In this document: positions 1-9,250 of the stretch, in pieces
Position numbering within the stretch: position 1 is the stretch's first letter
Layout of the letters: each line of letters opens with the position of its first letter
Origin: Kerstersia gyiorum
GTDB lineage: Bacteria > Pseudomonadota > Gammaproteobacteria > Burkholderiales > Burkholderiaceae_B
Length of the DNA: 64,000 nt
Direction: 5' to 3'
Assembly: GCF_004216755.1 (NCBI RefSeq)
Contig: NZ_SGWZ01000003.1
Span: 62,001-126,000 of the forward strand
Position numbers and translations under genes: made by a program
Notes under the pieces: generated by a model
Databases searched by the model: none
Told to the model about the DNA's origin: nothing
Seen by the model: only the letters and a program-made list of their open reading frames with translations

Positions 1-667
1 CCAGGACCACAAGCGCCTGGGCGACGGCGATACCGGCCCGAATACGGGCGGCATGGGCGCCTACTCGCCCGCGCCGGTCGTAACACCGGAAATGCACCAT
101 CGCATCATGCGCGAAGTGATCCTGCCCACCGTGCAGGGTATGGCGCGCGACGGCATCCCCTACACCGGCTTCCTGTATGCCGGCCTGATGATCGCCCCGG
201 GCGACGATCCGGCCCGCCCGATCAAGGTGCTGGAGTTCAATTGCCGCATGGGCGACCCGGAAACTCAGCCCATCATGATGAGGATCAAAAGCGATTTCGT
301 CGATGTCCTCGAAAATGCTGTGGAAGGTACGCTCGACCAGGCGGAAATCACCTGGGATAGGCGCACGGCTATCGGCGTCGTGCTGGCAGCGGCCAACTAT
401 CCCGGCGAACCCCGCCGGGGCGACGCCGTTACCGGCCTGCCGGCTGACAATTCCGATGTCATGGTGTTCCATGCCGGAACTCGCTACGACGGCCAGGATG
501 TCCTGACCAACGGCGGCCGCGTACTGTGCGTTACAGCCCTGGGAGATTCGCTGCGCATTGCCCGCGATCTGGCCTATGACACCGTGGAGCGCGTCCATTT
601 CAACGGACGCCAATACCGCACGGACATCGGCTGGCGCGCGTTCAAGCGCGGATCGGGCGCGGCCTGA
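1..667 (+). CDS. purD: Phosphoribosylamine-glycine ligase, C-terminal part
   Basis: This is the 3' part of purD; the reading frame is open from base 2, so the gene starts before the window. The enzyme joins 5-phosphoribosylamine and glycine using ATP (second step of de novo purine synthesis, cytoplasmic, ATP-grasp fold). The visible part includes the conserved ATP-grasp stretch GDGDTGPNTGGMGAYSP near the left edge and the Mg/ATP-binding segment KVLEFNCRMGDPETQP around 220-270, followed by the C-terminal PurD_C domain to GSGAA. hemF follows 29 bp downstream on the same strand. About half of the usual 420-430 residues is present. No frameshift is seen in the visible part. Confidence 0.95.
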   Translation, partial: QDHKRLGDGDTGPNTGGMGAYSPAPVVTPEMHHRIMREVILPTVQGMARDGIPYTGFLYAGLMIAPGDDPARPIKVLEFNCRMGDPETQPIMMRIKSDFVDVLENAVEGTLDQAEITWDRRTAIGVVLAAANYPGEPRRGDAVTGLPADNSDVMVFHAGTRYDGQDVLTNGGRVLCVTALGDSLRIARDLAYDTVERVHFNGRQYRTDIGWRAFKRGSGAA

Positions 668-696
668 CCCCTACCACTTCCCGCAGGAGCCGCACA

Positions 697-1608
697 ATGC
701 CGTCCATTCCCCTGTCCTCAGCCAGGCAATACTTCCTCGACCTGCAGCAACGCATCGTCACAGGCCTGGAACAAGTCAGCAATGAATCATTCCGCGAAGA
801 CCGCTGGGACCGCGAGGAAGGCGGCGGCGGCATCTCCCGGCTGATCGAGGGCGGGGAGTTCCTGGAACGCGGCGGTGTGCTGTTCAGCCACGTCCAGGGC
901 GCGACCCTGCCGCCCTCGGCCAGCGCCCACCGCCGCGAGCTGGCCGGCCGCCCCTGGGAAGCCATGGGTATTTCCATGGTGCTGCACCCGCGCAACCCCT
1001 ATGTGCCGACCACGCACATGAACGTGCGCCTGTTCGTGGCCAAGGCCCGGCCCGGCATAGACGACAGCGACCGCTACTGGTTCGGCGGCGGGCTGGACCT
1101 CACGCCCTACTACGCCTACGAAGAAGACGCCCGGCATTTCCACCAGACCTGCCACGACGCGCTGGCGCCATTCGGCGACGAATACTATCCGCGCTTCAAG
1201 GGCTGGTGCGATGAATACTTCTATCTCAAGCACCGCAAGGAAACGCGCGGGATCGGCGGTATTTTCTTCGACGACCTGGACGTGCCCGACTTCGACAGCA
1301 GCTTTGCGCTGACACGTTCCGTGGGCGACTGTTTCCTGCAGGCCTACCTGCCCATCGTCGAACGCCGCATCGGCCAGGAATACGGCCAGCGCGAGCGCGA
1401 CTTCCAGGCCTACCGGCGTGGCCGCTACGTGGAATTCAACCTCGTCTTCGACCGGGGCACGCTGTTCGGCCTGCAATCCGGCGGACGCACGGAGTCCATC
1501 CTGCTGTCCATGCCCCCTATGGCCCAGTGGCGCTATGACTGGCAGCCGGAACCCGGCACGCCGGAAGCGCGGCTGTACGAGTTCCTGACCCCCAGGGATT
1601 GGATTTGA
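697..1608 (+). CDS. hemF: Oxygen-dependent coproporphyrinogen III oxidase
   Basis: The 303-residue protein matches the full HemF length. It carries out the oxidative decarboxylation of coproporphyrinogen III to protoporphyrinogen IX in heme synthesis, in the cytoplasm and without a metal cofactor. Conserved blocks are visible: GGGGISRLIEGGEFLERGG near residue 45, NPYVPTTHMNVRLF near residue 100, WFGGGLDLTPYY near residue 125 and the C-terminal RGRYVEFNLVFDRGT. An AGGAG ribosome site lies just before the ATG. The 3' end overlaps the start of nadD, so the two are probably co-transcribed. A second heme gene, hemH, lies elsewhere in the window. Confidence 0.97.
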   Translation: MPSIPLSSARQYFLDLQQRIVTGLEQVSNESFREDRWDREEGGGGISRLIEGGEFLERGGVLFSHVQGATLPPSASAHRRELAGRPWEAMGISMVLHPRNPYVPTTHMNVRLFVAKARPGIDDSDRYWFGGGLDLTPYYAYEEDARHFHQTCHDALAPFGDEYYPRFKGWCDEYFYLKHRKETRGIGGIFFDDLDVPDFDSSFALTRSVGDCFLQAYLPIVERRIGQEYGQRERDFQAYRRGRYVEFNLVFDRGTLFGLQSGGRTESILLSMPPMAQWRYDWQPEPGTPEARLYEFLTPRDWI

Positions 1609-2243
1609 TCACACCCGTTCACGCCGTTCCTTCTGAACCGCTGCCGCGCATCGGCCTGCTGGGCGGCAGTTTCGACCCCATTCACCTGGCCCACATTGCC
1701 CTGGCGCAGGCGGCCTTGTCGTACCTGCAGCTGGCCGGCGTGCAGTTCATTCCGGCGGCGCAGCCCTGGCAGCGCCGGCCGCTCCAGGCCAGCGCCGACC
1801 AGCGGCTGGACATGCTGCGGCTGGCCCTGGCAGGACAGGAACGGCTTTCCATCAATACCGCCGAGCTGGATCGCGGCGGCCCGACCTACACCATAGATAC
1901 CGTGCGGCAGTTGCCGCAGGACAGCCGCTACGTGTGGCTGTTGGGCACCGACCAGCTTGCCAACTTCTGCACCTGGCACGACTGGCAGGAGATCGTCGCC
2001 CGCGTCGATCTTGCCGTGGCCCAGCGCCCCGGCTCCAGCCTCCAGGCACCGCCAGCGTTGGCCGAATGGCTGACCGCACATGGCCGCCAGCTGGAAGAAA
2101 TCCCCTTCGAACCCCGCCAGGTATCGGCTTCCGATATCCGGGCACGCCAGGCACACGGCGACTCGCTGCACGGTCTGGTCGCACCTGCCGTGGCGAGCTA
2201 CATCGACGCCCACGGGCTGTACCGGGACGCCGGTTCCGCCTGA
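1599..2243 (+). CDS. nadD: Nicotinate-nucleotide adenylyltransferase
   Basis: NadD transfers AMP from ATP to nicotinate mononucleotide to give deamido-NAD, an essential step of NAD synthesis. The nucleotidyltransferase signature GGSFDPIHLAH lies near residue 20, and a C-terminal (I/V)SASDIRAR-like block (QVSASDIRARQAHGD) is present. About 214 residues is normal. There is no ATG near the start: the likely initiator is TTG at 1599 or TTG at 1605, both overlapping the end of hemF, with AGGGA at 1594-1598 as a weak ribosome site that favours 1605. Translational coupling to hemF is likely. The order nadD-rsfS-rlmH-maf is common in betaproteobacteria. Confidence 0.95.
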   Translation: MDLITPVHAVPSEPLPRIGLLGGSFDPIHLAHIALAQAALSYLQLAGVQFIPAAQPWQRRPLQASADQRLDMLRLALAGQERLSINTAELDRGGPTYTIDTVRQLPQDSRYVWLLGTDQLANFCTWHDWQEIVARVDLAVAQRPGSSLQAPPALAEWLTAHGRQLEEIPFEPRQVSASDIRARQAHGDSLHGLVAPAVASYIDAHGLYRDAGSA

Positions 2244-2348
2244 AGCGCCGGCGCTCCGCACGCAGGCAGGCGCAGCTTCCCGGCATAATTCCCGTAAAAC
2301 GCCTCTTTCCCGCAGCCACGCTGCATCTGATCGCGCTATATTTCCCGC

Positions 2349-2759
2349 ATGGATATACAAAAACTGCAACGCGCCGTGCTTGACGCGCTGGAAGACGTCA
2401 AGGCACAGGACATCAAGGTATTCAATACCACCCACCTGACCGGCCTGTTCGACCGTGTCATCATCACCTCCGCCTCCTCCAACCGCCAAACCCGTGCGCT
2501 GGCCAAGAGCGTCGGCGACTGCGCCCGGGAACTCGGCATTCCCGTCCTGGCCGAAGAAGGCCTGGAAACGGGCGAATGGGTGCTGGTGGACCTGGGCGAC
2601 ATCGTCGTCCACATCATGCAACCCGCAATCCGCCAGTACTACAACCTGGAAGAAATCTGGGGCGACAAGCCGGTGCAGGTCAAACTGCTGCCGGAATCCA
2701 CGCGTCCGGTACCCATCGCTCCCATCCAGCAGCGCCCGGGCCTGGACCAGGACGCCTGA
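2349..2759 (+). CDS. rsfS: Ribosomal silencing factor RsfS
   Basis: This 136-residue protein of the Iojap/RsfS family binds ribosomal protein uL14 (L14) and blocks 30S-50S joining during starvation. The family core is clear: DIKVFNTTHLTGLFDRVIITSASSNRQ near residue 20, the EEGLETGEWVLVDLGDIVVHIM block near residue 65, and the hallmark R-x-YYNLEEIW near residue 95. The C-terminal 25 residues, rich in Pro and Gln, are a variable tail. It sits between nadD and rlmH, its usual neighbours. Confidence 0.95.
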   Translation: MDIQKLQRAVLDALEDVKAQDIKVFNTTHLTGLFDRVIITSASSNRQTRALAKSVGDCARELGIPVLAEEGLETGEWVLVDLGDIVVHIMQPAIRQYYNLEEIWGDKPVQVKLLPESTRPVPIAPIQQRPGLDQDA

Positions 2760-2850
2760 GCCCTTCCCTGCCACCAGCGCCGTTCCGGGATAATCCGCGA
2801 ATGGCGCCCCTCTTTTCGCGCAGCGCCCGCGCCGCTGCGACGCCATCGCC

Positions 2851-3321
2851 GTGAAACTACACATCCTCGCCGTAGGCCAGCGCATGCCGGACTGGATAGA
2901 AACCGGCTGGAACGAATATGCCAAGCGCATGCCGGCGGACTTTCCGCTGGTGCTGCGGGAAATCAAGCCTGAGCCGCGCAGCGGCGGCAAGACGCCGGCA
3001 CAAATGATGGAAGCAGAAGCGCGCCGCATCGAGGCCGCCCTGCCGCCGCAATGCACACTGGTCATCCTGGATGAGCACGGCCGCGACTACACCACGATGA
3101 AGCTGTCCCAGGCCATGCAGGACTGGCGCCAGGAAGGCCGTGACGTCGCCTTCATCATCGGCGGGCCGGATGGCCTGGATGCCAGCCTCAAGCAGCGCGG
3201 CCACCTGGCCCTGAGACTGTCGTCGCTGACCTTGCCGCATCCATTCGTGCGGGTCATGCTGGCCGAACAGCTCTACCGTGCCTGGACCATCCTGCAGAAC
3301 CACCCCTATCACCGCAGCTGA
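2851..3321 (+). CDS. rlmH: 23S rRNA (pseudouridine-1915-N3)-methyltransferase
   Basis: RlmH is a small SPOUT-fold methyltransferase (156 residues, full length) that methylates pseudouridine 1915 in helix 69 of 23S rRNA on the assembled ribosome, using S-adenosylmethionine. Diagnostic stretches are the SAM-binding FIIGGPDGLD near residue 110 and the C-terminal knot HPFVRVMLAEQLYRAW...HPYHR. The start follows the GTG of cgccGTGaaactacac (2851), as in the family (MKLHILAVG). The next gene, maf, starts 22 bp after the stop. Confidence 0.96.
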   Translation: MKLHILAVGQRMPDWIETGWNEYAKRMPADFPLVLREIKPEPRSGGKTPAQMMEAEARRIEAALPPQCTLVILDEHGRDYTTMKLSQAMQDWRQEGRDVAFIIGGPDGLDASLKQRGHLALRLSSLTLPHPFVRVMLAEQLYRAWTILQNHPYHRS

Positions 3322-3343
3322 AATCCAGCTCCAGGCCATCGCC

Positions 3344-3973
3344 ATGACCGCCACACCCTCAGCCTCCCGCCTGCCACTCTACCTGGCCTCCGCCAGCCCC
3401 AGGCGCGCCGAACTGCTGGGCCAGATCGGCCTGGCCCACAGCGTGCTGCGCGTGCCGTCGCCACCTGGCGAAGACGAACCCCGGCTCGCCAATGAAAGCG
3501 CGCGCGAGTACGCCCGGCGTACCACGCTGGAAAAAACCCGGCGTGCGGTGGACTGGGTGCAGCAGCAAAGCCTGCCCCCAGGCCTGATCCTGTGCGCCGA
3601 CACGTCTGTCGCGCTGGGTGAAGAGATACTCGGCAAGCCAGCCGACGCCGACGATGCCGCACGCATCCTGCACCGCCTGTCCGGCACGCGCCATGAGGTG
3701 CGTACCTGGGTGGCGCTGTACGACCCAGCCAACGGCCAGACACATGAACGCGAATCCGTATCGCTGGTCTGGATGAAGTCCCTGAGCGATACCGAAATCC
3801 AGGCCTATTGCCGCAGCGGCGAACCACAAGGCAAGGCGGGTGCCTATGGCATCCAGGGCCTGGCATCGGTTTTCATCGAACGGCTGGACGGCAGCTACAG
3901 CGGCGTCATGGGTCTGCCGCTGCATGAGACGGCGGAACTGCTGCGTCTCACAGGCCACCCGGTGCTGGGCTGA
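3344..3973 (+). CDS. maf: Maf family nucleoside triphosphate pyrophosphatase
   Basis: Maf proteins hydrolyse non-canonical or selected nucleoside triphosphates (dTTP/UTP or m7GTP, depending on subgroup) to monophosphates and pyrophosphate. The signature LYLASASPRRAELL occurs 12 residues after the ATG at 3344, and the catalytic-site stretches LCADTSVALGEEILGKP and GKAGAYGIQGLASVFIERLDGSYSGVMGLPL follow. An in-frame ATG at 3278 lies inside rlmH and gives a non-conserved N-terminus, so 3344 is preferred (209 aa). The GKAGAYGIQG wording fits the YhdE (dTTP/UTP) subgroup, but the substrate is inferred. Confidence 0.93.
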   Translation: MTATPSASRLPLYLASASPRRAELLGQIGLAHSVLRVPSPPGEDEPRLANESAREYARRTTLEKTRRAVDWVQQQSLPPGLILCADTSVALGEEILGKPADADDAARILHRLSGTRHEVRTWVALYDPANGQTHERESVSLVWMKSLSDTEIQAYCRSGEPQGKAGAYGIQGLASVFIERLDGSYSGVMGLPLHETAELLRLTGHPVLG

Positions 3974-3985
3974 ACGCCCCCGGCC

Positions 3986-4741
3986 ATGTTCGAATTCATC
4001 ACCCTGCCGCCGGAAGTCACGCACGCCTTTGCCATCGTGCTCGTCATCGCCAGTTTTTTCACTTCGGCGCTGACTTCCGCCATGGGACTGGGCGGTGGCG
4101 TGGCAATGCTGGCCATCATGGCCGCAGGCCTGCCCGTCAGCAGCGTACTGCCGGCACACGGCATCGTCCAGATGGGCTCCAACCTGGGCCGCACAGTCAT
4201 CCAGCGCCAGTACGTTATCTGGCCGCTGGTGCTCTGGTTTTCGATCGGCAGTGTCATCGGCATCGCGTTGGGCAGCCCTGTCGCTGCGTATATTCCTGAA
4301 CGCGGCGCCAAGCTGCTGCTGGCCGTGTTCATCCTGTGGGCCGTGTTCGGCAAGAAACCGCCGCCCAGCCCGCCCGGCAAGCCCTATCTGATCGCTGGCG
4401 GGGCCCTGACGAGCTTCGCCACCATGATCGTCGGCGCCACCGGGCCGCTAGTCGCCGCGCTCCTGGCCGCAATCGGCTTGACCAAGCAACGCCTGGTTGC
4501 CACCCATGCCACCTGCCTGAGCATCCAGCACGGACTGAAAATCCTGGCGTTCGGCGTCCTCGGCTTCGCCTATGCCCAGTGGGCCTTCCTGCTGGCCTGC
4601 ATGATTGCCAGCGGGGTGCTGGGAACCTATGCCGGCACGCGCCTGCTCGACAACATGCCGGAGCGCTATTTCCGGCTGGGCTTTCGCATCACCATGGCCT
4701 TGCTGTGCGCGCAGATGCTCTGGCAAGCCCTGGCGCCCTGA
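3986..4741 (+). CDS. TauE/SafE-family membrane exporter
   Basis: This 251-residue integral membrane protein has about seven to eight hydrophobic segments arranged as two internal repeats. The family motifs SAMGLGGGVAMLAIMAAGLPV (residues about 33-53) and IVGATGPLVAALLAAIGL (about 150-167) mark the repeats. Members of the family export sulfite, sulfoacetate or other small organosulfur or organic anions. It starts 12 bp after maf and is probably in the same operon. Substrate is unknown. A sulfite/sulfonate role is attractive given the sulfatase gene at 17038, but that gene makes sulfate rather than sulfite and is 13 kb away, so no link is claimed. Confidence 0.85.
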   Translation: MFEFITLPPEVTHAFAIVLVIASFFTSALTSAMGLGGGVAMLAIMAAGLPVSSVLPAHGIVQMGSNLGRTVIQRQYVIWPLVLWFSIGSVIGIALGSPVAAYIPERGAKLLLAVFILWAVFGKKPPPSPPGKPYLIAGGALTSFATMIVGATGPLVAALLAAIGLTKQRLVATHATCLSIQHGLKILAFGVLGFAYAQWAFLLACMIASGVLGTYAGTRLLDNMPERYFRLGFRITMALLCAQMLWQALAP

Positions 4742-4817
4742 GACACTCAAGCTCTGCTGCCCCTTTAGTCCCTGACGCAGCGCCCAGATACCCATCCCAC
4801 CAGAAGGCCTGCGCCGC

Positions 4818-5576
4818 TCATGCCACCACGCTGCGTTCATCGACACTGCCGGGCAACACGATGCTGCCATCGCGCAGCGCACGGATCAGCGAATACGGCG
4901 TCGCGCAGATATGGGCTTCCAGCGCCAACGCGGCTCGCGCGTCCTCGCCGGCCATTGCCAGTTCGAAAATCCCCTTGTGTTCCAGGTGCACGTCGCGCGT
5001 CATGCCCGGCAATTGCATGGCAAAGCAGCGATAGCGCTCGCCATGGCGCGTCAGCAGGCGCAACACGCGGCGCGTCCAGGGAGACTCATGGCCGGCCAGC
5101 AAGGCATCGTGAAAGCGCGCATTCAGCACTTCCCACTGGCGTCGGCGCGCCATGGTCAGGGGTTGCTCGAATTCCGACATGGCCTCGAAACTGGCTTCCA
5201 GCGCCTTGCGCCAGGCCATATCGCCGTGACGGATGGCCAGCCGCAAGGCATGGGTTTCGATATGAACACGCAAGCGGGTCAGATCTTCCAGGTCTTCCAG
5301 CGCGATGGGCGACACGCGAAAGCCGCGCTGCCCTTCCGCCGTCACCAGCGCATCGCTGACCAGGCGAGTCAGGGCTTCGCGCAGCGTGCCGGCGCTGACG
5401 CCATACTGGCCGCGCAGGTGGTCAATGCGCAGCTTGCTGCCCGGCTGCAGGTGCCCTTCGATGATATCGGCGCGCAGCCTGGCATAGGTCTGTTCCGTCA
5501 GGGTGCGCAGCTCATCGTCCCCTTCACCGCATTCCAGCGCAGCGGACAGTTGCGCCATGAACGATCGCTTCGACAT
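4818..5576 (-). CDS. GntR-family (FCD) regulator, AphS-like
   Basis: This 252-residue regulator has an N-terminal winged helix (residues about 25-90: TEQTYARLRADIIEGHLQPGSKLRI...GVSAGTLREALTRL) and a C-terminal all-helical FCD ligand-binding domain (residues about 100-230) with the D/H-rich metal-site pattern of that group. It starts 2 bp after the stop of the dmpR-type gene, with AGAGGA upstream, so the two form one transcription unit. In Comamonas testosteroni a GntR-type repressor (AphS) controls phenol genes beside an NtrC-type activator (AphR); this arrangement is similar. The role as a repressor of the phenol operon is inferred from that precedent and from position. Confidence 0.85.
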   Translation of the reverse strand: MSKRSFMAQLSAALECGEGDDELRTLTEQTYARLRADIIEGHLQPGSKLRIDHLRGQYGVSAGTLREALTRLVSDALVTAEGQRGFRVSPIALEDLEDLTRLRVHIETHALRLAIRHGDMAWRKALEASFEAMSEFEQPLTMARRRQWEVLNARFHDALLAGHESPWTRRVLRLLTRHGERYRCFAMQLPGMTRDVHLEHKGIFELAMAGEDARAALALEAHICATPYSLIRALRDGSIVLPGSVDERSVVA

Positions 5577-5578
5577 GG

Positions 5579-7324
<1,746 letters not shown>

Positions 7325-7424
7325 GTCTCGTTTTTTATCGATATTTATGCGCCTGATTATCGGGTTTTGATGATCCCGTGCATCCTGCTGTTTTCCCTGA
7401 TGCGGAATTCGTTCATTGCCGCCG

Positions 7425-7450
7425 GATGAATTCATCATCTCATCATGATG
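7425..7450. promoter_or_regulatory. Tandem palindromes in the dmpR-dmpK control region
   Basis: Two perfect palindromes, GATGAATTCATC (7425-7436) and CATCATGATG (7441-7450), are centred 15 bp apart, about 130-150 bp upstream of the sigma54 promoter. This is where enhancer sites for DmpR-type activators are expected. They do not match the TTGATCAA-like XylR/DmpR half sites that I know, so the bound protein (DmpR or the GntR regulator) is not assigned. Confidence 0.4.
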
Positions 7451-7505
7451 CAGTGCAATGAGCCGAAAATCAGCGACGATCAAATAAATATGATTCTCTT
7501 TACGT

Positions 7506-7521
7506 CCCCTGAAAACAGGGG
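7506..7521. promoter_or_regulatory. Inverted repeat between enhancer region and sigma54 promoter
   Basis: CCCCTG-AAAA-CAGGGG is a perfect 6-bp inverted repeat with a 4-nt loop, 55 bp upstream of the -24 element. An AT-rich stretch just upstream (7478-7495, GATCAAATAAATATGATT) partly resembles an IHF site. The repeat could be an operator for the GntR repressor or a hairpin in the dmpR leader, because dmpR is transcribed leftwards from this area. Function is inferred from position only. Confidence 0.4.
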
Positions 7522-7574
7522 GTCGGCTCTGTTTTTTTAAGGGCTTTCCCTGGTTTTATCGATATTCCTGCGAG

Positions 7575-7591
7575 CTGGCACGCTTATTGCA
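7575..7591 (+). promoter_or_regulatory. Sigma54 (-24/-12) promoter of the phenol hydroxylase operon
   Basis: The sequence CTGGCACGCTTATTGCA matches the sigma54 consensus YTGGCACG-N4-TTGCW at every conserved position, with GG at 7577-7578 and GC at 7589-7590. Transcription should start near 7600-7602, about 30 bp before the dmpK ATG at 7630, leaving room for the AAGGA ribosome site (about 7615). A sigma54 promoter directly opposite a DmpR-type activator is the standard design for phenol operons. Confidence 0.93.
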
Positions 7592-7629
7592 AGTAGGCCT
7601 GTACAGACAGCCGAAAAGGAAAAATCGCC

Positions 7630-7875
7630 ATGAGTGCCCTGACGACAGACGACACCTCCATCCCGTTGCCCGCCGTTGACCTGAGCAAACGCTATGTCAG
7701 GGTCACTGGCCAGCGTGACAACGGGTTCATCGAATTCGAATTTTCCGTGGGCTGGCAGGAACTGGTCGTCGAACTGATCCTGATGCCCCCCGACTTCAAG
7801 GCCTTCTGCGAAGCCAACCACGTGGAGATGCTGCCGCCGCACGAAGAAGGGCACGAGGACGGACACGAAGACTGA
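7630..7875 (+). CDS. dmpK: Phenol hydroxylase assembly subunit (P0)
   Basis: First gene of the phenol hydroxylase operon, 81 residues. DmpK-type proteins are not part of the mature hydroxylase; they help load iron into or assemble the oxygenase. The central stretch KRYVRVTGQRDNGFIEFEFSVGWQELVVELILMP matches the family. The C-terminus (MLPPHEEGHEDGHED) is acidic and His-rich. It is about 30 bp downstream of the predicted sigma54 start site and precedes dmpL by 41 bp. Confidence 0.93.
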   Translation: MSALTTDDTSIPLPAVDLSKRYVRVTGQRDNGFIEFEFSVGWQELVVELILMPPDFKAFCEANHVEMLPPHEEGHEDGHED

Positions 7876-7916
7876 AGCATCCATGCAGCCATACCGACAA
7901 CAACAGGAGACTAGGC

Positions 7917-8915
7917 ATGAACATTGATTTACAGGCACGGGAAATACAGCCCCTGCGCCAGACCTTCGACCGCGTGCAAGCCTATACCGGCGACAAGCCC
8001 GCGTCGCGTTACCTGGAAGCCATCCTGAGCACGCAGCCCACGGAGAACTTCCACTACCGCGCCACCTGGGAGCCCGAGTACGAACTGTTCGACCAGCGCC
8101 GCACGGCGATCCGCATGGCGGACTGGAATTCGCTGCGCGACCCCCGGCAGTTCTACTACGCCACCTGGACCATGGCGCGCGCCCGCCAGCAGGAAGCCAT
8201 GGATGCCAACTACCAGTTCGTGGAATCGCGCGAGCTGCTCGACATGATGCCTGATGCCCTGCGCGCCAACGTGGCCGCCACGCTGATGCCGCTGCGCCAC
8301 GTCGCCTGGGGCGGCAACATGAACAATTGCAGCATCTGTAGCCGCAGCTATGGCACAGCGTTTTCCGCGCCGGTGCTGATGCACGCCATGGACCACCTGG
8401 GCGCCGCGCAATACCTGACGCGCCTGGGCCTGCTGATGGGTGCGGAAACGACGCTGCTGGACGCAGGCAAGGCCGACTGGCTGGATGCCCCGGCCTGGCA
8501 GCCGCTGCGCCGCTTCCTGGAGGATTCCTTCGTCGTCATGGACCCGGTCGAGCTGTTCGTACTGCAGAACGTCGTCCTCGACGGCCTGCTCTACCCGCTC
8601 ATCTACGGCCAGTACATCGACGGCTATGTGTCCCAGCGCGGCGGTACGCCGCTTGCCATGCTGACGGTCTTCATGCCCGAATGGCACAAGGAATCGGCCC
8701 GCTGGACCGACGCCCTGCTCAAGGTCATGGCGGCGGAATCCCCCGAAAACAAGGCACAGCTGCAGGAATGGCTGGCCCGCCACGGTGCCCGTGCCCAGGA
8801 AGTCCTGGCGCCGGTTGCCCAGCTTGCCATGCAGGACGATGGAGCCGCCGCCTTGCGCGCCGCCAGTGAAGAACTGCATACCCGCATGGCCAAGATCGGC
8901 CTCGCCCTGAACTGA
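7917..8915 (+). CDS. dmpL: Phenol hydroxylase oxygenase beta subunit
   Basis: The 332-residue beta subunit of the (alpha-beta-gamma)2 oxygenase of the bacterial multicomponent monooxygenase family. It has the ferritin-like helical fold but lacks the two E-x-x-H iron motifs found in the alpha subunit. Typical stretches include QPTENFHYRATWEPEYELFD near residue 40 and DPRQFYYATWTMARARQQEAMD near residue 75. An AGGAG ribosome site precedes the ATG. Works with DmpN and DmpO, the activator DmpM and the reductase DmpP to convert phenol to catechol. Confidence 0.95.
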   Translation: MNIDLQAREIQPLRQTFDRVQAYTGDKPASRYLEAILSTQPTENFHYRATWEPEYELFDQRRTAIRMADWNSLRDPRQFYYATWTMARARQQEAMDANYQFVESRELLDMMPDALRANVAATLMPLRHVAWGGNMNNCSICSRSYGTAFSAPVLMHAMDHLGAAQYLTRLGLLMGAETTLLDAGKADWLDAPAWQPLRRFLEDSFVVMDPVELFVLQNVVLDGLLYPLIYGQYIDGYVSQRGGTPLAMLTVFMPEWHKESARWTDALLKVMAAESPENKAQLQEWLARHGARAQEVLAPVAQLAMQDDGAAALRAASEELHTRMAKIGLALN

Positions 8916-8930
8916 CCCGGGATCACCGCC

Positions 8931-9212
8931 ATGACCAGCACGACCTCCAATGTATTCATCGCCTTCCAGGCCAATGAAGAATCCCGCCCGGTGGTGGATG
9001 CCATCCTGCAGGACAACCCCCAAGCCAGTGCCGTCTACTCGCCCGGCCTGGTGAAGATCGACGCCCCGGGCCGCCTGAGCATCCAGCGCGCCACGATCGA
9101 AGAGCATACGGGCCAGCCGTACGACCTGCAGCAGCTGCACGTCAACCTCGTCACCCTGTCGGGCAACATCGACGAGGACGACGACCAATTGACCCTGAGC
9201 TGGGGCGCCTGA
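8931..9212 (+). CDS. dmpM: Phenol hydroxylase activator (coupling) protein
   Basis: A 93-residue cofactor-free effector protein of the MmoB/DmpM family. It binds the oxygenase and is needed for efficient coupling of O2 activation to substrate hydroxylation. The family core NVFIAFQANEESRPVVDAI near the start and the SIQRATIEEHTGQPYDLQQLHVNLVTLSG block are visible. It lies 15 bp after dmpL and 38 bp before dmpN, in the conserved operon order. Confidence 0.95.
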   Translation: MTSTTSNVFIAFQANEESRPVVDAILQDNPQASAVYSPGLVKIDAPGRLSIQRATIEEHTGQPYDLQQLHVNLVTLSGNIDEDDDQLTLSWGA

Positions 9213-9250
9213 GCCTCCCTGCCAAGAACAGACAGAAACGGAGACAAGAT

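Noticed and set aside
1533..3065. 510-codon minus-strand frame across nadD, rsfS and rlmH
   Set aside because: It is antisense to three well-recognised genes and is a product of high GC.
3986..4741. Link between the TauE-type exporter and the sulfatase as one sulfur-handling system
   Set aside because: The genes are 12 kb apart in separate units, and the sulfatase product is sulfate, not the sulfite or sulfonates that the family commonly exports.
7325..7483. N-terminal extension of the dmpR-type gene to an upstream ATG
   Set aside because: The extra residues have no family similarity and cross the control region and palindromes; the ATG at 7324 fits the family start.
7455..7490. Upstream activator sites for DmpR with TTGATCAA-type halves
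   Set aside because: Only partial half-site matches (GATCAA at 7479-7484) can be seen, with no pairing partner at correct spacing.
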